Assembly: GCF_036227205.1 (NCBI RefSeq)
Contig: NZ_CP109442.1
Coordinates: 6,572,001-6,636,000 of the forward strand
Length of the DNA: 64,000 nucleotides
DNA from: Amycolatopsis sp. NBC_01480
GTDB taxonomy: Bacteria; Actinomycetota; Actinomycetes; Mycobacteriales; Pseudonocardiaceae
Reading direction: 5' to 3'
How positions within the stretch are numbered: position 1 is the first letter of the stretch; every line of letters begins with the position of its first letter. The position numbers and the translations under genes are program-made. The notes beneath the pieces are model-generated. The model was not told the DNA's origin and ran no database searches. It saw nothing but the letters and a program-made list of their open reading frames with translations. Below are positions 46,322 through 54,162 of this stretch, piece after piece.

Positions 46322-47893
46322 TCAGAACGGCCAGTCCGCGGTCCGCCCGGCTTCCAGGAGCGGGATCATCCGAAACGTCGCGTCGGTCAGCCCGCCGAAC
46401 TCGTGCCGGTGCGCGGAGCCGGTCGCCATCGCCGCGGCCTGGTAGCCCTGCAGGTTGAACCCGTAGATCGGGACGTGCTTCGGCACCAGGTCACCCACCT
46501 GCGGCCCGCGCGGGCCGCCGACGGTCTGCATGTCCGAGATGATGAACACGCGGTCGTGCCCGGCGTAGCTGCGCCGCAGCGCACCCCCGATGTCGGTGCC
46601 GTGCCCGACCTCGCCGATCCGCTCCAGGAACCGCTCGACCTCGCGGATCACCGCGGCGCCCTTCCGGACGCGGTGCCGGAACGTGCCGTTCGCGAACCCG
46701 ACGACGTCGACCCGCTCGCCCTTCGCCCCGAGCGCGACGCCGAACACCGCGGCGGCCTTGGCCGGGGTGACCTTCGAGCGCGCCGAGTGCCCGAGACCGG
46801 TCATCGACGCCGAGGTGTCGATGAGGATCAGGGACCGGCCCGGCAGCGACGGCAGGTTCCGCAGCGAATGCCCGAGCGCGGTGTCGAGCGCGTGGCCCCA
46901 CCGCAACGAGGGCGCGGTCTCGTACGCGGACAGGAACCGGAACGGGAACTGCCGCGAGCTCGCGACCTGGTCCGGGTCCGCCAGCCGCCCGGCGACCCGC
47001 GCGGCCACCTCGTCCGAGACGCCGGCCTCGTCGAAGTTGCGGAGGTTCCGCAGCAGCGCCATGTATCCCATGGACGGGATCAAGGCCTCCCACAGCCGTT
47101 GCTTGTCTATTGTGGACCCGGCGAGGGACAGCGTGGCTTCCCACGTCATTCCCGCTTCGCGCAAGGCCTCGCTGTCGAGCAGGACCTCCGGCTCCGCGGC
47201 GACCGCAGCCCGCACGGCCGCGTTCGCCCGCAGAGTCCGGAGCGTGTCCGGGATCTGCTCGGCGTTGCCGTGACGGACGTCGAGCGCGTACCGGAACAGG
47301 TCGCCCTGCCGGCCGTCGGCGTCCGGGTGGGTGAGGTTGAGGACGTCACCGAACCGGTAGCCGCGCGCGTCGGAGTCGTACTTGAGGAACGACCGCTCGT
47401 GGTAGAGGCGCTTCGCCGCGTCGGCGACCCCGCGCTTGACCGGCTTCGGCACGTTCCGGCCGTGCACCGACGTCCAATACGCCAGCATCTCGCCCGGCTC
47501 GTCGGCGCGCTGGAGCGCGCTCGCGACGACCTGACGGGACTGGCCGTCGAGCCCGGCTTCGAGCCGCGCCTTGGTGAACTCGGCGGCGCCGACGAGCGAA
47601 GCGGAACGCATGTTGGCGTCGGTGCGGAGCCAGCGCAGGAACCGCGCCGTCCACTCGGGATCGGCGAGGGTGGCGGCGTGGACGAGTTCGGCGTACCGCT
47701 GGTCTCGCTTGCCCGCGGACTCGTAGAAGGTGTTCTCGCCGACCAGGTTCGACACAGCCAGCAGGAACAGCGCGGACTTGGCGTCGCGCTGATAACCCGG
47801 GCCGTCCTCATGGGTGCGGCCGGTCGCGGTGCGCTCGGTGGTGATCGGTGAGAAGAGCGCCGCCTTGATGGCGGTCACGTTGAACTTGCCCAT
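46322..47893 (-). CDS. rsr: TROVE-domain protein, Ro60/Rsr orthologue
   Basis: RNA-binding ring protein related to Ro60; bacterial Rsr works with Y RNAs and 3' exonucleases in RNA processing and decay. 523 residues: a TROVE HEAT-repeat ring (about 20-350) with GYQRDAKSALFLLAVSNLVG at the start, MLAYWTSVHGRNVPKPVKRG, and MGYMALLRNLRNF, followed by a vWA domain with the MIDAS motif DTSASM from residue 359, later VGFAN and ISDMQT. The MIDAS is complete. A tRNA-like RNA candidate lies 70 bases upstream on the same strand. The ATG follows GGGGGCGAGACCAG; the ribosome site is modest. Confidence 0.93.
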   Translation of the reverse strand: MGKFNVTAIKAALFSPITTERTATGRTHEDGPGYQRDAKSALFLLAVSNLVGENTFYESAGKRDQRYAELVHAATLADPEWTARFLRWLRTDANMRSASLVGAAEFTKARLEAGLDGQSRQVVASALQRADEPGEMLAYWTSVHGRNVPKPVKRGVADAAKRLYHERSFLKYDSDARGYRFGDVLNLTHPDADGRQGDLFRYALDVRHGNAEQIPDTLRTLRANAAVRAAVAAEPEVLLDSEALREAGMTWEATLSLAGSTIDKQRLWEALIPSMGYMALLRNLRNFDEAGVSDEVAARVAGRLADPDQVASSRQFPFRFLSAYETAPSLRWGHALDTALGHSLRNLPSLPGRSLILIDTSASMTGLGHSARSKVTPAKAAAVFGVALGAKGERVDVVGFANGTFRHRVRKGAAVIREVERFLERIGEVGHGTDIGGALRRSYAGHDRVFIISDMQTVGGPRGPQVGDLVPKHVPIYGFNLQGYQAAAMATGSAHRHEFGGLTDATFRMIPLLEAGRTADWPF

Positions 47894-47964
47894 CTGGTCT
47901 CGCCCCCTCGGTCGGACGTCGCTTGTGGACGGTCCGGGACACAGCCGGCCCCCGAGATCAAGAC

Positions 47965-48031
47965 GGCCACAGGGTTAGCGGACTTGAACCGCGGGCCGCC
48001 GAAACGACCTCAACCAGAAGTACCTGTGGCC
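47965..48031 (-). ncRNA. Candidate YrlA-type Y RNA (tRNA-like)
   Basis: Read on the minus strand, GGCCACAGG (48031-48023) pairs perfectly with CCTGTGGCC (47973-47965) to close a domain. Inside it are a T-arm GCGG-TTCAAGT-CCGC with a canonical seven-base T loop, a D-arm-like ACTT-CTGGTTG-AGGT whose loop has GG, and a middle stem made from bases around GGTCG-TTTCGG-CGGCC. There is no CCA or full acceptor/anticodon, so it is not a tRNA. The position directly upstream of rsr is where bacterial Y RNA genes occur. The transcript probably extends beyond these bounds. Prediction by eye only. Confidence 0.55.
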
Positions 48032-48059
48032 TGCGCACCGGGAGGTGTTCGAGGCTGTC

Positions 48060-48088
48060 GCTTCCGGTGACCGTGCCGCATCGGAAGC
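48060..48088 (-). terminator. Hairpin between the unknown gene and the RNA candidate
   Basis: GCTTCCG (48060-48066) pairs with CGGAAGC (48082-48088), just after the stop at 48093-48095. No T-run. It could end the upstream transcript or process it from the RNA. Confidence 0.4.
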
Positions 48089-48092
48089 TCAA

Positions 48093-48929
48093 TCAAGCTA
48101 ACAGGCCGGCATTCGTTGCCGCGATGGGTTTTTCCGGCAGGGGACCGGTTCGGGGCTGGTTCCAGAGCTGCAGCAGGCAGCCGGAATCGCGGGTGTGGAA
48201 CCGCATCCGGTAATCGCCGGGCCCGGCGGGCAGCGGCGGCAGGTCCAGTTCCCGTCCGGCCAGTTCGCGGAGCACGACGTAACCGGTGTGAAAGCGGCAG
48301 CTCAGCTCGACGACGCGGCGATAAGACCGGTCGGCGCCGGGGTCCGTGGGGGCGATGGCCACGGTCAAGGCGAGCGTGCCGTCGTGGATCGGCGCCCAGA
48401 ACAATGCCGCGCCGGGGACGGCGTCGATCAGGTCGGCGGACTCGGCGTGCGGAGGGACCGGCAGGATCGCGCCGAGCGGGCAGCCGCGGTCGAGCAGCGT
48501 GAACTGGCCGGCCCGGACGCGCAGGAGGAACTCGAGGCGTTCGGTGGTCGCGGTCGCGCGCCGGTCGGGGGCGAAGTCCGCGGGGACGCCGTCGGGGAAG
48601 CCGTGTTCGGCCAGCGCTGCGGTGTACTCGGCGTCGGTCAGCTGCCGGGCGCGCTCGGCGAGGCCCGGCACCTGTCCCGGCTCCGGCGGCTCGGTGGTGG
48701 ACAGGACGGCGAACGAAACCGGGCCGTCGCCCGTGGGTTGCTGCCAGCGGCTCACCTTGAGCGTTCCGCACTTCCGGCAGGCGACCCGGCAGATGTTGAC
48801 GGTCTGGCTGGACGCGTCGAGCTGCGTCTCGGTCACCTCCAGGATGTCGCCGGGGAAGTCGTGGGGCTGGCCGCAGGCGCGCAGGATCAGCTCCATGGCG
48901 ACGTCTTCGCGGCTCGGGACGGTCCTCAT
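48093..48929 (-). CDS. Protein of unknown function with CxxC motif
   Basis: 278 residues, no family recognised. Visible are an N-terminal MELILRACGQPHDFPGDILE, then VACRKCGTLKVSRW, a possible single-stranded zinc knuckle using CGQPH plus CxxC. A middle part has AEYTAALAEHGFPDG, and a C-terminal half is rich in strands (GAALFWAPIHDGTLALTVAI, YRMRFHTRDSGCLLQLWNQ). The ATG overlaps the stop of the SMI1/KNR4-like gene (ATGA), so the two are co-translated. Upstream of the RNA candidate and rsr on the same strand. Confidence 0.65.
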   Translation of the reverse strand: MRTVPSREDVAMELILRACGQPHDFPGDILEVTETQLDASSQTVNICRVACRKCGTLKVSRWQQPTGDGPVSFAVLSTTEPPEPGQVPGLAERARQLTDAEYTAALAEHGFPDGVPADFAPDRRATATTERLEFLLRVRAGQFTLLDRGCPLGAILPVPPHAESADLIDAVPGAALFWAPIHDGTLALTVAIAPTDPGADRSYRRVVELSCRFHTGYVVLRELAGRELDLPPLPAGPGDYRMRFHTRDSGCLLQLWNQPRTGPLPEKPIAATNAGLLA

Positions 48930-50095
48930 CGGTCACCTCGGGGCTGGGTCAGGAGTTCACGGCCGCGCTCCGGGGTCAGGACGGCGGCCAGGACCGGGTC
49001 GGCGAGCAGCGCGACCGGGGCGAGGTGGTCGACGGTTCGCGGCCGCCACTGCGCCAGCGCCGCCCGCACGGCTTGCCACAGGGCTTCCGGGTCGGCGTGC
49101 TCACTGAGAGCTTGCTTGATCAGCCGATCGAACTCCGGGTTCCCGAAGTCCGGGCGGCCGCCAGCTCGCCGCCGGGCCTGGCCTTCGCCGACGGCGAGCT
49201 GGATCTCCGGCCGCTCACCGATCATCGCCGACTGCAGCACCGAGTTGTGCGTCGGCGTCGCGTCGCGGGCATGTTGGTCCAGCAGCCACGGCAGTAATTC
49301 CTCGGTGAACAGCGGATCGGTCAGAAAGCCGTCGGGCAGGAACGACGGGCTCAGCAACCGGCCCAGCGACTGCGCGGCCTGGTAGCGCCGGCCGAGCAGC
49401 AGATCGAGCTGGACGCGCAGGACCGTGGCCCGGATCCGGCCGAATTCCTCGGCTTGCTCCAGCGCCGCGGCGGCGCCGTCGATCTCACCGGCGAGGGCGT
49501 CGAGCCGGGCCTGCTCGACCTTGGCGTCCCAGGAATCGCGGGTTTCGCCGGCCGGTTTGCGCATCTGGTGGAACTCGGCGTACAGGTCCTCCATCAACGC
49601 GGTGAACGACGCGAACCGCGTGGGCGGCTCGGCTCTCCAGGAGAACAGGCTGTACGCCGCCCACTCACCAGCGTCGTCGACATCGCCCGGGTCGAGGAAC
49701 AGCACCCCGGCGTCGGCCTCCAGCGAGATCAGCAGGCCCCGGCTGAACCTGTTGCCCTGGACCGGATCCGTGTTTTCGTCGCCGCAGAGTTCTTCCCAGT
49801 CCTCCCAGTACGGCTCGATGTCGCGCAGCCAGCCGAGAGTGGTGGTGTCGCGCAGGCGCCAGACGAAACACCCGGCGTCGCGCCAGCCGTCCGTCGTCAG
49901 CAGGAATTCCCGGTACGACGGCGGCAATGTGTGGCCAAGCCGCGCCTCCGCCTCGGCCACGGCTTCGGCGCTCGCCGGCGCGAAGCCGAGCCAGCGGTCG
50001 CGCAGCACCTGCGGATCCAGCTCGGCGGGTTCGGCACTGCCGACCCGCTCCTGGCTCCATCGAGTCAACCACGGTCCCCAGTCCATGACCGTCAT
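48926..50095 (-). CDS. SMI1/KNR4 (SUKH)-domain protein
   Basis: 389 residues. The N-terminal SUKH fold reads VAEAEARLGHTLPPSYREFL, LTTDGWRDAG and ENTDPVQGNRFSRGLLIS (about 40-190). The remainder is a helical region (LDALAGEIDGAAAALEQAEE) of unknown role. SUKH proteins often serve as immunity proteins to polymorphic toxins, but they also occur elsewhere, and no toxin gene is adjacent. The start may be 50095 or the in-frame ATG at 50086. It lies 50 bases after the LuxR gene on the same strand. Confidence 0.8.
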   Translation of the reverse strand: MTVMDWGPWLTRWSQERVGSAEPAELDPQVLRDRWLGFAPASAEAVAEAEARLGHTLPPSYREFLLTTDGWRDAGCFVWRLRDTTTLGWLRDIEPYWEDWEELCGDENTDPVQGNRFSRGLLISLEADAGVLFLDPGDVDDAGEWAAYSLFSWRAEPPTRFASFTALMEDLYAEFHQMRKPAGETRDSWDAKVEQARLDALAGEIDGAAAALEQAEEFGRIRATVLRVQLDLLLGRRYQAAQSLGRLLSPSFLPDGFLTDPLFTEELLPWLLDQHARDATPTHNSVLQSAMIGERPEIQLAVGEGQARRRAGGRPDFGNPEFDRLIKQALSEHADPEALWQAVRAALAQWRPRTVDHLAPVALLADPVLAAVLTPERGRELLTQPRGDR

Positions 50096-50145
50096 TATGG
50101 CGGCTCGGCGTTGACCGCCACCCACGACACCGCTGACCGTCTGTC

Positions 50146-51258
50146 CTATGTGGTCTGGAAAGAGCGGACATCCGGAATCGCCGGGGGAGCCGTGAGCTGC
50201 ATGGCGCGCTGATCGAAGAACAGCCGGGCGATGAGGTCGCCGCGGGAACCGGTACCGGTTTTGGCGAAGATCGACTTCAGGTGGTCCTGCACGGTGTAGG
50301 CCGACATCCGAAGCTCGTTGGCGATTTGTCGGGTCGGCAGGCCCTGGGCGACGCATTCGGTCACCCGTCGCTCCTGCGGGGTGAGGCCGTACACGTCGGC
50401 CAGCAGTGGGGCCATTTCCGCCGGGCGAGCCGCTTCGAGCAGGACCGCGACCGGCGCCGCTGCGCCTTCGCCCATCAGCGAGGCCCGGACGATCACCCAA
50501 CGCCCCGCATTGGTGCGCACGCGCGCTCGCGCCAGTCCGGTGCTCGCCTGGCTGCCGATGGCCCGGGCCTGCCGGGCGACCGCGCGGACCACCAGCGGGA
50601 GCGTGGTGCCGGCCCGGGTGCCGGTGCCGAGTTCGTCGATCCAGGCCGAGGCAACCTGATTGGCCAGGCCGACGCCGTCATCGGGATCCAGCACGAGCAT
50701 TCCGGCGTCGTGGCGGTCGGCGCTCGCGTCGTCCAAGAGCAGCGACCGGCGCAGGCCGTCGGAGAGCAAACCGCTCAGCGACGTGACGAGCCGGACCTCG
50801 GCGGGCGAGAAGTAGGGGCGGTCCTTCTCACGGAACACGGTGAGCGCGCCCCAAGTGCCGGTGCTGCTGGACAGGACGACTCGGAGTTCGTCGGAAAACC
50901 CTTCAGGGCGGCGGACTTCCCGGTGCCGCCGGCTGAGATCGAGATCGCCCGCGGTGACGTCGCTGAGGCTGGCGGCGGCCCGGCCCGCGCGCGCCAGGTC
51001 CGTCCATTTGGAGTAGTCCGGTTCGCGCAACTCGATCTCGACGAGCCGGCTGATCGCGTCCGCGGGCATGCCGTTCTCGACGAATTCCGCGGTCGGCAGC
51101 ATGGTGGCCGGGTCCATCGTCATCAGGCAGGTGCCCTCCGACGGCACCACGCCGCCCAGCGCCTCGCTCACCGCGCGCCAGTAGTCCTCCACCCCGAGCC
51201 CGCGGTGGACCAGCCGCGAGACGGTGTCCCGGAGGTGGTCGGGCTGGGCGGTGGCCAT
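50146..51258 (-). CDS. LuxR-family transcriptional regulator
   Basis: 370 residues. The N-terminal 260 are a GAF/PAS-like sensory region (VVLSSSTGTWGALTVFREKD, RPYFSPAEVRLVTSLSGLLS, GMLVLDPDDGVGLANQVASA). The C-terminal HTH is LTPQERRVTECVAQGLPTRQ followed by IANELRMSAYTVQDHLKSIF (about 294-340). It lacks the P-loop of the large LAL type. It is divergent from a VOC/dihydrofolate-reductase-like pair and precedes the SUKH gene; either could be a target. Confidence 0.88.
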   Translation of the reverse strand: MATAQPDHLRDTVSRLVHRGLGVEDYWRAVSEALGGVVPSEGTCLMTMDPATMLPTAEFVENGMPADAISRLVEIELREPDYSKWTDLARAGRAAASLSDVTAGDLDLSRRHREVRRPEGFSDELRVVLSSSTGTWGALTVFREKDRPYFSPAEVRLVTSLSGLLSDGLRRSLLLDDASADRHDAGMLVLDPDDGVGLANQVASAWIDELGTGTRAGTTLPLVVRAVARQARAIGSQASTGLARARVRTNAGRWVIVRASLMGEGAAAPVAVLLEAARPAEMAPLLADVYGLTPQERRVTECVAQGLPTRQIANELRMSAYTVQDHLKSIFAKTGTGSRGDLIARLFFDQRAMQLTAPPAIPDVRSFQTT

Positions 51259-51349
51259 GCCTCAACCTAGCCGAACCCCCAGAAATGTGGGGCTGGTCGC
51301 GAGAACCCCTTGAGCAGCATGATCGACGCACACAAGGGAGGTACTGGGG

Positions 51350-51766
51350 ATGAGAACCTTGCACGTCGGAGTGCGGGTGGCCGATCTCGGGCGGTCGCTG
51401 GCGTTTTACACGGCTCTCGGCTACGAGGTCGTCGGCCGCGTGCCCGAGACGCCGATCGGGCGGCTGACCATGCTCAAGCTCCCCGGCGACGAGTTCGCCA
51501 CCGTCGAGCTGGTCCACGACGGTCACCCGGTCGACCTCGGCACCGGCGTGAGCCACTTCGTCGTGCAGGTCGAGTCGATGGCCGACGCGCTCGAAGCGCT
51601 GGCCGGCCACGGGATCGAGCCGGCCGGCCCCGGGCAGGAACGCGAGGACGGCCTCAAAACGGCGTTCATCGCCGACGCGGACGGCCGCCGGATCGAACTC
51701 GTCCAGTGGCCCACCGGCCACCCCGAAGGCATGACCGCCGCCGACTTTTCCGTGGAAGGGAATTGA
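51350..51766 (+). CDS. VOC-family (glyoxalase-like) protein
   Basis: 138 residues: LHVGVRVADLGRSLAFYTAL, LKLPGDEFATVELVH, VSHFVVQVESMADALEAL and FIADADGRRIELVQW. Metal-type residues His5, Glu in ATVELVH, His in VSHFVV and Glu in RRIELVQ are present, matching a glyoxalase I-like metal site. AAGGGAGG is upstream. The next gene starts 2 bases after the stop. Confidence 0.87.
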   Translation: MRTLHVGVRVADLGRSLAFYTALGYEVVGRVPETPIGRLTMLKLPGDEFATVELVHDGHPVDLGTGVSHFVVQVESMADALEALAGHGIEPAGPGQEREDGLKTAFIADADGRRIELVQWPTGHPEGMTAADFSVEGN

Positions 51767-51768
51767 CC

Positions 51769-52347
51769 ATGACCAGAACGCCAGTGCGCCTCTACATGTC
51801 CATGTCGGTCGACGGCTACATCACCGGGCCGGACGACCGGCCGGGCCAGGAACTCGGCCGCGACGGCGGGCGGCTGTTCAACTGGCTCGACGACCGGATG
51901 GCCGAGGGGATCAACGGCCAGGTGTACGCCGAGGCCTGCGCGACCGGCGCGGTGATTTCCGGGCGCCGCACGTACGAGCTGGCCGGCCGCTGGCAGGGCG
52001 ACCACCACGACGGCGTGCCGATCCACGTGCTCACCCACCACATCGACCCGGACGACGAGCCCCCGGGCAGCGTGAAGTACTACACCGACGTCAACGCGTG
52101 TGCCGACGAGGCCCGCGCCGCCGCGGGGGATCAGGCCGTGCTGGTCCACGGCGCGGGCGCGGCGCAGGCGCTGCTGGCCGCGGGTCAGCTCGACGAACTC
52201 GAGCTCCACCTCGTCCCGGTCCTGCTGGGCGACGGACGACGGCTGTTCGAGCCGACCGGACTCGGCCACGTCGAGCTGGAGCTGGTCCGGCGGCTCGAAG
52301 GCCGCAACGCCACCCATCTGCGGTACCGCGTGACCACGGGGCAGTGA
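51769..52347 (+). CDS. Dihydrofolate reductase-family (RibD C-terminal domain) protein
   Basis: 192 residues: LYMSMSVDGYITGPDD at the start, GAVISGRRTYELAGRW, and QAVLVHGAGAAQALLAAGQL, LDELELHLVPVLLGDGRRLF. This is the RibD_C/YyaP-type reductase fold that binds NADPH; the substrate is unknown and it is not a folate-pathway FolA. Co-transcribed with the VOC gene. Confidence 0.88.
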   Translation: MTRTPVRLYMSMSVDGYITGPDDRPGQELGRDGGRLFNWLDDRMAEGINGQVYAEACATGAVISGRRTYELAGRWQGDHHDGVPIHVLTHHIDPDDEPPGSVKYYTDVNACADEARAAAGDQAVLVHGAGAAQALLAAGQLDELELHLVPVLLGDGRRLFEPTGLGHVELELVRRLEGRNATHLRYRVTTGQ

Positions 52348-52392
52348 TCCGTGACGGCCTGGTGACGCCGCCCCGTCACCCTCGCCTGGGTG

Positions 52393-54162
52393 ATGGAGCA
52401 TCAGCACCCGGCCGCGAGCCGCGCCGAACATCCGCCCGGCGTGCAGGATGTGCTGCGCACGGCGGGCCAGCCATTGGCGGACGAGGTCCGGTTGCCGATG
52501 GAGGCGCGGTTCGGGCAGGACTTCAGCCGGGTCCGGGTGCATTCGGACGGGTGGGCGGCGGCTTCGGCGCGGGAGGTCGGCGCGCACGCGTACACCGTCG
52601 GCCAGGACATCGTGTTCGGGTCCGGCCGCTTTCACCCCGGTTCGCCGGGCGGCCGCAGCCTGCTTGCCCATGAATTGACGCACGTGGTGCAGCAGCAGAA
52701 TGCCGTCGGCACAGATGCGCCGGTCAGTACCGCCGCGGATCATCCGCTGGAGCAGCAGGCGGCCGAGGTGGCTGCCGGTGGTCGTTTCACGGCGCGGCTG
52801 AGTGCGGGCCGGCAGGTGTTGTCCCGTCAGGCCGCGACGCCCGCTGGCAGCGCGCGGACAGTGCTGGCGGAGATTCAAGGGCTGCCGATGGCCAAGTTGT
52901 TGCCCGCGTTGGAAATGCTGCCCTTCGGCATCCGGTCCGACGAGCAGACCGGACAGGCGGTCGGCGGCCCGAGGCTGGTGACGGCGATGCGGGTGGTGGC
53001 GGCAGGCGGCAGCGCGTGGTCGCCGTTCAGAACGCAGCATGACAGCGAGCTGGCCGCCCTTCCGCCCGATCAGGTCAGCGAAATCGGCGCGTACCTCCAG
53101 GCCCATGACGTCGGCGGCCTCCGCACGACGATCCCGGCGATCGCGGCGGGGGACATCCGGGCGAACTGGGCGTCGCGGAAACAGGATTTCCTGGCCGCCG
53201 CCAGTGATCCCAGCAATACCCTCGGTTCGGGGCAGCTGTATCAGATCTGGCTGCGTTACTGGATGGACGAGCAGGCCGCCGCGCGCGCCGAATTCGAACC
53301 ACTCGACGCCGCGGAAAAATCCGACCTGAACCGGTATTCCGACAAGCTCCCGAAGTTCCGGGCCGGAGTTCGCGGAGTCTTCTCACCTGGTTACGAAGCG
53401 GCTTCAGACCGATTGACGGCGGCCAACTACTTCGGTTCCTATCTCATCGGGGTCCGCGACTGGCTCGAGACCTATGTGGACGACATGCACCGGCACGTCA
53501 CCCTGGAAGCGGTCAACCGGCAGGCGGTGGTGCTCATCAAGGCCCGCGAATTCCGCCTGGCGATCCTGAACTTCGTGCTCGCGCTGGCCGGTGGGCCAGT
53601 TCGGGAGGCCGCGCCCCAGCCGGGCAAGGGAGTGAATACCGGCAAGGATGTGCCGCCGGGGGACCGCGATCCCGGCGGCCACACCAAGGAACCGGGCCAG
53701 CGCGTCCCGGACGTTCCCGAGACAGTGCTGGTCAAGGACGACCCGGCCGTCCGGGCCAGGGCACTGGCCCAGAGCATCGGCGCCAAGGGTGAGGAAGTCG
53801 TGGCCAATCTCGGCGGCGCCGGCGCGAGCCATGAGCCGAAAAACGCGATCAATGTGAACAATCAGGCGGTGGCGCGAAAGGACATCCCCAATCTGGTGGA
53901 GGCCGACGGCTCCGATATCGGCACGCTGTTCGAGCCGGACACCATCGACCGGGTCGAAGGACACAACATGGCGCCGGGAGTGATCGACTGGGCCCGGGCC
54001 GCGCCCGGTTCCTTCCGGGTCCTGCGCAGCGGCGGTCGTTTCCGGTACTACTGGCGCGGAGCGAATGCCGACGCCCAGGCCTGCGCCACGGCGTTGAGGG
54101 CGGCCGGTTTCGCCGACGTCACCGTGCACGCGGACGTGCTGGTCACGGCACGAAAGCCGTAG
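52393..54162 (+). CDS. DUF4157 (eCIS-core) protein with methyltransferase-like C-terminal domain
   Basis: 589 residues in three parts. Residues 20-105 are a DUF4157 domain (LPMEARFGQDFSRVRVHSDG, VFGSGRFHPG, LLAHELTHVVQQ with the zincin-like HELTH at 93-97), which marks proteins linked to contractile injection systems. The middle is helical (about 140-390), then a Pro/Gly/Asp linker (about 395-450). The last 135 residues (KGEEVVANLGGAGASHEPKN, LVEADGSDIGTLFEPDTIDR, FRVLRSGGRFRYYWRG) follow the motif order of class I SAM methyltransferases. There are no phage-tail or eCIS genes in the window. A GTG at 52390 is an alternative start. Its 3' end overlaps the convergent MFS gene by 20 bases. Function unknown; effector or toxin is inference. 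Confidence 0.78.
   Translation: MEHQHPAASRAEHPPGVQDVLRTAGQPLADEVRLPMEARFGQDFSRVRVHSDGWAAASAREVGAHAYTVGQDIVFGSGRFHPGSPGGRSLLAHELTHVVQQQNAVGTDAPVSTAADHPLEQQAAEVAAGGRFTARLSAGRQVLSRQAATPAGSARTVLAEIQGLPMAKLLPALEMLPFGIRSDEQTGQAVGGPRLVTAMRVVAAGGSAWSPFRTQHDSELAALPPDQVSEIGAYLQAHDVGGLRTTIPAIAAGDIRANWASRKQDFLAAASDPSNTLGSGQLYQIWLRYWMDEQAAARAEFEPLDAAEKSDLNRYSDKLPKFRAGVRGVFSPGYEAASDRLTAANYFGSYLIGVRDWLETYVDDMHRHVTLEAVNRQAVVLIKAREFRLAILNFVLALAGGPVREAAPQPGKGVNTGKDVPPGDRDPGGHTKEPGQRVPDVPETVLVKDDPAVRARALAQSIGAKGEEVVANLGGAGASHEPKNAINVNNQAVARKDIPNLVEADGSDIGTLFEPDTIDRVEGHNMAPGVIDWARAAPGSFRVLRSGGRFRYYWRGANADAQACATALRAAGFADVTVHADVLVTARKP

Noticed and set aside
47965..48031. A true tRNA gene at the T-arm-like sequence
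   Set aside because: No acceptor stem of seven pairs joined to the T-arm, no anticodon arm of normal size and no CCA end; a Y-RNA-type tRNA mimic fits better.
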